Below are positions 1 through 7,000 of a stretch of DNA of 7,864 nt, in pieces. The stretch spans positions 1 to 7,864 of the forward strand of contig CAZIRF010000071.1 in the NCBI GenBank assembly GCA_964541755.1, read 5' to 3'. The first letter of the stretch is position 1; each line of letters starts with the position of its first letter. Below the pieces are notes generated by a model that did not search any database, had not been told where the DNA came from, and was given only the letters and a program-made list of their open reading frames with translations. The position numbers and the translations under genes were made by a program. This stretch comes from CAZIRF01 sp964541755. GTDB lineage: Bacteria; Spirochaetota; Spirochaetia; Treponematales; Breznakiellaceae.

Positions 1-60
1 CTGGGTCCCCCAATTCGCCAAGGTAGCTTGAGCTGCAGGCTTCTGGTTACTAAATTCGGA

Positions 61-1650
61 TTACAGGGGTTTCTTAGCATTTCCAGTTTTCTTGCCTGCC
101 GTTTTTTTTGACACAGACGACACTAAAGCCGATTTTTCACGCCCCTCATTCGCTCCATCGGTGAAACCGTAGAGCTCAAGGTAGGCGGCGGCAGCCACAT
201 CCCAGGAGAAATTCTTCTCCATGCCCCGAAGGCGCATGGCTTCTATGTGTTCCCGCTTGTTATACCAAGCCCACACCGCCCACCCCACCGTATCATAGAT
301 TGAACGCGGCGAGAGCTCTTCAAACATAAAACCCGTACCGCTACCATTGGCTTCGTCATAATTCTCGATGGTATCGGCAAGCCCGCCGGTTCTGCGGACG
401 ATGGGAGGCGTCCCGTAGGCAAGAGAATACATCTGATTGAGACCACAAGGTTCATAACGACTGGGCATCAGAAAGAAATCCGAGCCCGCCTCGATAAGGT
501 GGCTGAGCTTCTCATTATACCCGATCTTGGCCTTGAAATTGGGGAGCCGGCTCGAGAGGGATCGCAGCTCATTCTCGCACCAGGCTTCGCCAGAGCCCAA
601 GAGCACGAATTGAAGCCGCATGTCCTGGCAAATTGACCAGGCAGAACCATAAGCGGGCCCGAAGAGCTCCCCCACCCCTTTCTGTTCGGTGAGACGCGTA
701 ACCATCCCGATTATAGGCACATCGTCCTCTATCGGGAGCCCGAATTCCTTTTGAAGGGCCACACGACAGACCTTCTTACCGCTTATATCTTCACGAGAGT
801 ACTGTTTGGGGATGTACTTGTCTTTGGCCGGATGCCAAAAATCGGTATCGACGCCATTGAGTATCCCGCAGTAATCCTCCCCCCGTGCGCGCAAGACCGC
901 ATCAAGGCGAAAGCCCTGAGCAGGGGTCATCGTCTCCTTGGCGTAAGTTGGCGAGACGGTATTGAGCGTGTCGGCACAGACCAGACCGGCCTTGAGCATG
1001 TTCATGCGATCCCAATCTTCAAAACCAGCTTCGGCGAAGAGTTCCCAGCCCAAGCGGGTATAGGGAAAGAAATCGCGGGAATAGACCCCCTGGTACCCAA
1101 GGTTGTGTATGGTGAGCACCGATTTGGTATTGGAGAAGGGCCCGACGCGCTCCCCGTGTTTGAGAAACACCGGGACGAGAGCAGTTGGCCAATCGTGGGC
1201 GTGAAGGATGTCCGGATACCAGGAGAGTTTGCGACAAAGCTGGAAGACGGCTCGTGAAAAAAAGGTAAAGCGGCGCGGATTATCGGAAAAATCAGGCTCC
1301 TGTGGGGTACCGTAGACACCATCGCGTCCAAAAAAAAGTTCGTGATCGATAAAATACACCGGAACAGCATCCGAAACAGCACCTTTTTTGGGTGAATGAT
1401 CCGTTGCCGTGGGATCGTGCAAGATCCCTTCATAAATAGCCGACCACTCCTCGCCCCACCCCACCGGAACGCCAAGGGGTCCCTCAAGTTGATGCAGTTG
1501 CGCCTTGTTGATGGCATAATAGCGAGGCATGACAATACGCACATCGTGGCCGGCACGCTTCAAGGCAAGAGAAAGGGCAGAGACCGCATCCGCCAAGCCA
1601 CCGGTCTTGGCGAAGGGAACTGCTTCACTGGTAGTCATGAGTATTTTCAT
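61..1650 (-). CDS. glgA: Glycogen synthase (ADP-glucose type, GT5 family)
   Basis: Cytosolic enzyme that transfers glucose from ADP-glucose to the growing alpha-1,4-glucan chain in glycogen synthesis. The 529-residue product has the GT5/GT-B layout. The N-terminal domain (about 1-260) carries KTGGLADA, with Lys15 at the usual sugar-nucleotide position, HAHDW (150-154) and SPTYA (233-237). The C-terminal domain carries NGVDT (265-269), TRLTEQKG (318-325, with Arg319 and Lys324 as phosphate-binding candidates), EPCGL with Glu400, and RRTGGLADT (419-427). All key residues seem present. It is longer than E. coli GlgA (about 477 residues) because of a loop insertion around 76-95 and a Lys/Ser-rich tail after about 503. 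The ATG at 1650 gives the canonical N-terminus MKILMTTSEAVPFAK. No Shine-Dalgarno precedes it, and a -10-like TATACT ends six bases upstream, suggesting a leaderless mRNA. It lies 84 bases after purU in the same direction. Sampled lines are clearly lower in GC than hydF and dnaE. The 60 bases beyond the stop show no clear terminator. Confidence 0.96.
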   Translation of the reverse strand: MKILMTTSEAVPFAKTGGLADAVSALSLALKRAGHDVRIVMPRYYAINKAQLHQLEGPLGVPVGWGEEWSAIYEGILHDPTATDHSPKKGAVSDAVPVYFIDHELFFGRDGVYGTPQEPDFSDNPRRFTFFSRAVFQLCRKLSWYPDILHAHDWPTALVPVFLKHGERVGPFSNTKSVLTIHNLGYQGVYSRDFFPYTRLGWELFAEAGFEDWDRMNMLKAGLVCADTLNTVSPTYAKETMTPAQGFRLDAVLRARGEDYCGILNGVDTDFWHPAKDKYIPKQYSREDISGKKVCRVALQKEFGLPIEDDVPIIGMVTRLTEQKGVGELFGPAYGSAWSICQDMRLQFVLLGSGEAWCENELRSLSSRLPNFKAKIGYNEKLSHLIEAGSDFFLMPSRYEPCGLNQMYSLAYGTPPIVRRTGGLADTIENYDEANGSGTGFMFEELSPRSIYDTVGWAVWAWYNKREHIEAMRLRGMEKNFSWDVAAAAYLELYGFTDGANEGREKSALVSSVSKKTAGKKTGNAKKPL

Positions 1651-1656
1651 GCCTAG

Positions 1657-1685
1657 AGTATAGTCATTTGCCCGGGTTTTTTTAA
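1657..1685 (-). promoter_or_regulatory. Candidate glgA promoter giving a leaderless transcript
   Basis: Read on the minus strand, TTAAAA (1685-1680, 4 of 6 matches to TTGACA) is followed by a 17-base spacer and TATACT (1662-1657, 5 of 6 matches to TATAAT). Only six bases separate the -10 box from the glgA ATG, so transcription would start at or next to the A of the start codon. The absence of a ribosome binding site fits. The -35 lies in a run of seven A and is weak. This is an inference from consensus matching. Confidence 0.45.
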
Positions 1686-1702
1686 GCCCCCTCGCGCCCT
1701 TT

Positions 1703-1728
1703 AAGAAAACACAATGAACGGATCGTGC
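1703..1728 (-). terminator. Weak candidate intrinsic terminator after purU
   Basis: On the minus strand, CACGAT and ATTGTG can pair around a six-base loop (one G-U pair, extendable by a second G-U pair), and the run TTTTCTT follows at once. It starts seven bases after the purU stop. The stem is short and AU-rich, so termination would be partial at best. It would help separate purU from glgA, which seems to have its own promoter. Confidence 0.35.
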
Positions 1729-1734
1729 TGCGCC

Positions 1735-2598
1735 CTAGCGCAAGACGAAGGTCCTGCCTTCATGCACAAAGACACTGTGGGTAAGGTAGAGGGCCAGGGC
1801 GTCTGCGAGGACCTTGCGCTCAATGTCCTTTCCCAGCCGGACAAATTCCGCAATCGAGGCCGTATCCGAGACGCGCACGACGTCCTGCGAGATGATGGGC
1901 CCCTGATCGAGCTCTTCATTGGCGAAGTGGGCGGTCGCGCCTATCAGCTTGACCCCCTTGAACCAGGCCTGATGGTAGGGTTTGGCCCCCTTGAAGGCGG
2001 GAAGAAAGCCGTGGTGTATGTTGATGATGCGCCCGTCCCAGGCCCGGGTGAACTCGGGGGTAAGGATTTGCATGTAGCGGGCCATGACGACAAGGTCGAT
2101 GGCATAGGCATCGAGCTGCTCCTGGATGGCCGCTTCACAGGCCGCTCGCCCGCCGCCGGTATCCACCTGATGATAGGGGATATCGAACTGGGCTGCGAGC
2201 GGGGCGAGATCAGGGTGGTTCGAGATGATGACGGGAAAATCGCAGTCGAGCTCCCCGTCGCGGTGCTTGAGCAAGAGCTCGTAGAGGCAGTGGTCGGTCT
2301 TGGAGACGAGGATGGCGACCCGGCGCTTGCGGGAACGGGGGATGAGCTGCCAGTCCATGCCAAAGCCCGTGGCGATGGGAGAAAACTCGCTGGAGAAGGT
2401 CTCCTCGAAGGCGGCCTCGGTCCCCTCGACAAGGCTCGCGAGGAAGCGGGCCTTGAAGAAAAAGACCCCCAAGTCCTCGGCCGTGTGCTGGCGCAGGTCG
2501 AGTATGTTACACCCGCTCTGGGCAATGAAGCTCGTTATGGACGAGACGAGGCGGGGGCGGTCGGGACACTTGATCGTAAGGTAGTATTCGGCGTGCAT
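1735..2598 (-). CDS. purU: Formyltetrahydrofolate deformylase
   Basis: Hydrolyses 10-formyl-tetrahydrofolate to formate and tetrahydrofolate in the cytosol; in E. coli it balances the one-carbon pool and supplies formate to PurT. The 287-residue product matches the E. coli protein (280 residues) in layout from end to end. An N-terminal ACT domain (about 3-80, beginning YYLTIKCPDRPRLVSS) is followed by a formyltransferase-fold hydrolase domain (about 93-287). The catalytic triad is visible: Asn193 and His195 in NIHHGFLPAF, and Asp231 in LDQGPII. KPYHQAW and IGATAHF are also typical. The start is uncertain. ATG at 2598 gives the normal family length, but its GGGAG lies only one base away. An in-frame TTG at 2634 adds 12 residues and has no Shine-Dalgarno. 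The gene follows hydF by 50 bases (14 if the TTG is used), so co-transcription with hydF is likely. GC content is high, like hydF and unlike glgA. Confidence 0.95.
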   Translation of the reverse strand: MHAEYYLTIKCPDRPRLVSSITSFIAQSGCNILDLRQHTAEDLGVFFFKARFLASLVEGTEAAFEETFSSEFSPIATGFGMDWQLIPRSRKRRVAILVSKTDHCLYELLLKHRDGELDCDFPVIISNHPDLAPLAAQFDIPYHQVDTGGGRAACEAAIQEQLDAYAIDLVVMARYMQILTPEFTRAWDGRIINIHHGFLPAFKGAKPYHQAWFKGVKLIGATAHFANEELDQGPIISQDVVRVSDTASIAEFVRLGKDIERKVLADALALYLTHSVFVHEGRTFVLR

Positions 2599-2648
2599 GC
2601 TCCCATGATATCCGCAGGGAGCCTGCTCGGGCAAGTGGGCGCTTTAAC

Positions 2649-3929
2649 TCAAAGCCTTGGCGCCGCGGCGGGGGAAAACTCCGGCAGGGGCTCGAGGGCC
2701 CGCGGGAAAAGGCCGTTGGCCCAGGCGAGAAAGACCCCGAAGTTGGTCACCGGCACCCCGATTTCGCGAAACTGTGCCATGCGGGCGCGAAAGGCGGCGG
2801 AGCTCGTCATGCAGGCGGCGCAGTGTATGACAAGGTCGTCTTTGGAGAGCTCCGGTGGTACCTGACGGACCGTGGAAAACACCGCGTCCTTCCCGGTCTT
2901 CGCGCGAAAGAGGCGGGGAATCTTGACCGAGGCGATGTCGTCCTCGGTGCGGTGGTGCGCGCAGGACTCGAAGACAAAGACCCGCCCCCCGTCGCGAAAG
3001 GAGTCGAGGGCAGAGAGCCCCTCCACGAGGGCGGGGAGCTCGCCTTTTTTACGCGCGAAAATAATGGAAAAACTGGTGAGCGGCTGATCGGCTGGCAGGA
3101 GCTCGGCCACCCGGCCAAAGACCTGGCTGTCGGTTATGACGAGGGAAGGTGGGGCCTTGAGGAGGGCAAGGGCCGCGGGGAGGTCCTCTGTCGTTACGGA
3201 AGTGGCGAGAACGCGCCGATCGAGGGCGTCGCGCACGGTCTCCGCCTGCGGCAGGAGGAGGCGGCCGCGGGGGGCCGCGCGGTCCTGCGGCATGACCAGA
3301 AGAATATGGTCACCGGGGGAGACAAGACCCTCAAGGGGCGTCTCCTCCTTTTTGGCAAGGGGCGAGAGGGCGGCGAGGGCCACCCGCAGTTCTCCCGCGG
3401 CCGTTTTCGCCGCTACAGGATTCCCGCTCGCCGCATCCTGCGCCCCAGCGCCGGAAAAAGCCCGGCAGTCGAGCTCGACACAGGGGAGCCCCTTTACGAG
3501 TTCCCGCTTCCCGGCATTTGCCGGGAGGTCTGCATGGGTAAGGGCCACCAGGAAGGGCAGCCCGCCCGCCTTGAGGGTGTCGAGGAGGGCCCGCTCTTCG
3601 GGAAGCGGCGGCGTATGCCGGGGGCTTACAAAGATGGCGGCGGCCGCCTGAGCTAGGCGCTCGCGGGTGCGTGCAACACGAGACTGGCCAAGGGAACCCT
3701 CGTCGTCGAGCCCCGCGGTATCCACAAAGGCCACCGCGCCCCAGCCGGGGAGTTCCATCTTGCGGGTAACGGGATCGGTCGTCGTGCCGGCTTCGGGCGA
3801 GACAATCGCCACATCCCGTTCGAAAAGGGTATTTATCAGACTCGATTTCCCCGCATTTCGCATCCCCACAAGGACGATGGTGGAAGACTCTGCAAGGGGG
3901 GCGCGGGAATCGGACGTACTCTGCTGCAT
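2649..3929 (-). CDS. hydF: [FeFe]-hydrogenase H-cluster maturation GTPase HydF
   Basis: Scaffold GTPase that receives the diiron subcluster built by the radical-SAM enzymes HydE and HydG and delivers it to apo-[FeFe]-hydrogenase. The 426-residue product has three parts. The N-terminal TrmE/Era-like GTPase domain (about 15-190) carries the P-loop GMRNAGKS (22-29), the switch region AGTTTDPV (47-54) and DTAGLDDEG (70-78). A middle dimerisation domain spans about 200-310. The C-terminal [4Fe-4S] domain shows the HydF signature CAHH (Cys323, His325, His326) and HCAAC (369-373, Cys370 and Cys373). VKIPR (335-339) and GVFLAWANGLFPRALEP near the end also suit the family. The G4 position reads THAD (131-134) rather than NKxD, which is odd. 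Spacing from His325 to His369 is 43 residues, slightly shorter than the 46-53 I recall for the family. ATG at 3929 is supported by GAGGAG six bases upstream. purU follows closely; no hydE, hydG or hydrogenase gene is in view. Confidence 0.95.
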   Translation of the reverse strand: MQQSTSDSRAPLAESSTIVLVGMRNAGKSSLINTLFERDVAIVSPEAGTTTDPVTRKMELPGWGAVAFVDTAGLDDEGSLGQSRVARTRERLAQAAAAIFVSPRHTPPLPEERALLDTLKAGGLPFLVALTHADLPANAGKRELVKGLPCVELDCRAFSGAGAQDAASGNPVAAKTAAGELRVALAALSPLAKKEETPLEGLVSPGDHILLVMPQDRAAPRGRLLLPQAETVRDALDRRVLATSVTTEDLPAALALLKAPPSLVITDSQVFGRVAELLPADQPLTSFSIIFARKKGELPALVEGLSALDSFRDGGRVFVFESCAHHRTEDDIASVKIPRLFRAKTGKDAVFSTVRQVPPELSKDDLVIHCAACMTSSAAFRARMAQFREIGVPVTNFGVFLAWANGLFPRALEPLPEFSPAAAPRL

Positions 3930-3933
3930 GACG

Positions 3934-3949
3934 GGCTCCTCGGGGAGCC
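3934..3949 (-). promoter_or_regulatory. hydF ribosome binding site inside a small hairpin
   Basis: On the minus strand, GAGGAG (3941-3936) sits six bases before the hydF ATG and is a strong Shine-Dalgarno that fixes the start. It overlaps a perfect six-base inverted repeat, GGCTCC-CCGA-GGAGCC, so part of the Shine-Dalgarno could be paired in the mRNA. The repeat is seen directly; any effect on translation is inference. Confidence 0.6.
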
Positions 3950-3989
3950 TCCCGAAATCAAGCTGATTTTCGAACGCCCCACGGGCCAG

Positions 3990-4019
3990 ACTCTAGCCCC
4001 GCACAAGCCCGCGCGTCAA
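3990..4019 (-). promoter_or_regulatory. Candidate promoter for hydF-purU
   Basis: On the minus strand, TTGACG (4019-4014, 5 of 6 matches to the -35 consensus) is followed by an 18-base spacer and TAGAGT (3995-3990, 4 of 6 matches to the -10 consensus). The predicted transcript would begin near 3983 and carry a leader of roughly 54 bases before the hydF ATG, including the hairpin at the ribosome binding site. It lies back to back with the dnaE promoter. Confidence 0.4.
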
Positions 4020-4031
4020 CGCACGAAAGCC

Positions 4032-4061
4032 TTTACCGACAACCCGAAGACGGGCTATCAT
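4032..4061 (+). promoter_or_regulatory. Candidate dnaE promoter giving a leaderless transcript
   Basis: TTTACC (4032-4037, 4 of 6 matches) and TATCAT (4056-4061, 5 of 6 matches) are separated by 18 bases. The -10 ends seven bases before the dnaE ATG, so the expected start of transcription falls on or beside the A of the start codon. No Shine-Dalgarno is present upstream of the ATG. The spacer contains a small inverted repeat, CCCG-AAGA-CGGG (4043-4054). Confidence 0.5.
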
Positions 4062-4068
4062 CATCCGC

Positions 4069-7000
4069 ATGATCCCCTTTGCCCACCTCCACGTGCACTC
4101 CGACTTCTCCCTCCTCGACGGCGCCTCCTCGGTCAAGGCCCTCGTCAAGGCCGCCAAAGAGCGCGGCATGGAGCACCTGGCCATCACCGACCACGGCAAC
4201 ATGTTCGGGGTCCTGCGCTTCTACGAGGAGTGCCTCGAACAGGGGATAAACCCCGTCCTGGGCAACGAATTCTACATGGCCCCCGTTTCACGCTTCGACA
4301 AGAGCGGCAACGAAACGGGCAACAAATACTACCACCTCGTCCTCCTGGCAGAGACACGACAGGGCTACATGAACCTCATGAAACTCACCTCCCTCGCCTA
4401 CACCGAGGGCTTCTACTACAAACCCCGCATAGACCGGGAACTCCTCGAGCAGTACCACGAGGGGCTCATCTGTCTTTCTGCCTGTATCGCCGGGGAAATC
4501 CCCGTCGCCATCTTGAACGGCCAACTCGAGCTCGCCGAGCAGCGCGCCCGCGAACTGGCACGGCTCTTCGGCCCGGACCATTTCTACCTCGAACTCCAGG
4601 ATCACGGCATCCCCGAGCAGAAGACCGCCAACAAGGCCCTCCTCGAGCTCTCGCTCAAGACCGGCATCCCCCTCGTCGCCACCAACGACATACACTACGC
4701 CAACAGGGACGACGCCGTCGCCCAGGACATACTCCTGTGCATCGGGACCGGCCACAAGCGCAACGACGAAAAGCGCATGCGCTTCCACGGCGACCAGTTC
4801 TACCTTAAAACACCGGAAGAAATGGCAGCCCTCTTCCCCGGCCATGAGGAGGCCCTCCTCAACACCGTCCGCATCGCAGAACGCTGCCGCTACGACTACC
4901 CCTACTCCGGCCCCAAGCTCCCGGTCTTCGACATACCGGAAGGCTACGCCGATGAAGAAGCCTACATCCGCGGTCTTACCTGTGACGGCCTCGCCGCCCG
5001 CTACGGCACCATTACGGAGGAAATACGCACCCGGGCCGACTATGAGCTGGGCATCATCATAAAAATGGGCTTTATCGGCTACTTCCTCATCGTCGCCGAC
5101 TTCATAAACTGGGCAAAGGAACACGACATACCGGTAGGGCCCGGACGCGGTTCGGGGGCGGGCTCGATCGTCGCCTACGCCATGCGCATCACCGATATCG
5201 ACCCCCTGCGCTACAAGCTCCTCTTCGAGCGCTTCCTCAACCCGGAACGCATCTCCATGCCCGACTTCGACGTCGACTTCTGCTTCGAACGCCGCGGCGA
5301 AGTCATCGAGTACGTTACTCAAAAGTACGGGACCGACCGCGTGGGGCAGATCATCACCTTCGGGACCCTCAAGGCCAAGGCCGTCATCAAGGACGTCGCC
5401 CGCGCCCTGGACATCCCCTATGAAGAGGCGAACCAGATCGCCAAACTCGTCCCCGAAGACCCGAAAATGACCCTCGAAAAGGCCTTCGAGCAGGAGAGCC
5501 GCCTGAGGGAGCTCGCCGAAGACCCCCGCTACACAGAACTCTTCGAAATCGGCCGCAAGCTGGAGAACAAAAACCGCCACTCGAGCCTCCACGCCGCCGG
5601 CATCGTCATCGGCCAGACCGAGCTCACCGACTACGTGCCCCTCTACCGCGACCCCAAGACCGGAGGCGTCGCCACCCAGTTCACTATGGACCTCATCGAG
5701 GAGTGCGGCCTCGTCAAGATGGACTTCCTGGGCCTCAAGACCCTCACCCTCCTCAAAAACGCCCAAAACCTCGTGCGAAAACGCGGCGGCGACCTGGCAG
5801 ACTTCGACATCGAAAAGGTGAGCGAGGAGGACGAGGCGACCTACGCCATGCTCGGCGAGGGAAAATCCGGCGGCATCTTCCAGTTCGAGTCCCAGGGCAT
5901 GCAAAGCATCTTGAAGCGGGCCAAGCCCACGCGCATGGAAGACCTCATCGCCTTGAACGCCCTCTACCGCCCCGGCCCCATGGCCTACATCCCCCAGTTC
6001 ATCGAGTCGAAGTTCGACGCCTCGAAGATCGTCTACCCCGCGCCCAGCCTCAAGGACATCCTCGAGGAGACCTACGGGGTCATCGTCTACCAGGAACAGG
6101 TCATGCAGGTCGCCCAGATCATCGCCGGCTACTCCCTGGGACAAGCAGACCTCCTGCGCCGCGCAATGGGAAAAAAGAAAGCCGAAGTCCTCGCCAAGGA
6201 GAAGATCCCCTTCATCGAGGGCGCCGTCAAGAACGGCTACAGCGCCCAGGACGCCGACCGTATCTTTGAAATCCTCGTCCCCTTCGCCGGCTACGGCTTC
6301 AACAAGAGCCACGCCGCCGCCTACTCCGTCGTCGCCTATCGCACCGCATACCTCAAGGCCAATTACCCCGCCGAGTTCATGGCGGCCAACCTCACGAACG
6401 AAATAACGAGTACGGACAAACTCCCCCAGTACATCGACGAGGCCCGTAAAATGGGCCTCGAGATCGTCCCTCCCAGCATCAACCACTCCGACCGCTATTT
6501 CTCCGTCGTCGACGGCAAAATCGTCTACGGCCTCCTGGGCATCAAGGGCCTGGGCGACGGGGCGGCGCGCGAAATCGTCGCGAAACGCGAAGAGGGCGGC
6601 CCCTATCTGGACCTTATGGACTTCCTCGAACGGGTGGAATTGCGCTCGGTGGGCAAGAAGGTCATAGAAATACTCATCCAGACCGGGGCCTTCGACCTCT
6701 TCGGCCACAACCGCCCCACCCTCCTTGCCAACCTCGAACGGGCCTGGGACTACGCCCAATCCAAAAAGGACGACAAGAAGTTCGGCCAATCGAGTCTCTT
6801 TGAAGATTCCGGTGAACAGGAATACCCCGATTTTGTCTTCGAAACCATGCCCGATATGGATGCGGCAGAAGTCCTGCGCATCGAAAAGGAGCTCATGGGC
6901 TTCTTTATCTCCGGCCACCCCATGGACGCGTACCGCACCGTCTGGGAGCGCTCCAGCACCCTCGACCTCGCCCACCAGGAGCGGGCCGCCCCCGACCGCG

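Noticed and set aside
1..60. Terminator or gene fragment downstream of glgA
   Set aside because: Only short inverted repeats such as AGCT-TG-AGCT are present, with no T-run on the minus strand and no coding signal in so short a stretch.
1714..2865. Plus-strand open frame of 383 codons opposite purU and the end of hydF
   Set aside because: It runs antisense across two well-supported genes, and its translation has no family features.
2823..3656. Plus-strand open frame of 277 codons opposite hydF
   Set aside because: Antisense to hydF in high-GC DNA, with a low-complexity Gly/Arg/Glu-rich product and no motif.
3930..4068. Replication-strand switch (origin or terminus) at the hydF/dnaE divergence
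   Set aside because: The C/G asymmetry flips here because both coding strands favour C-ending codons. No DnaA boxes or AT-rich unwinding region are seen.
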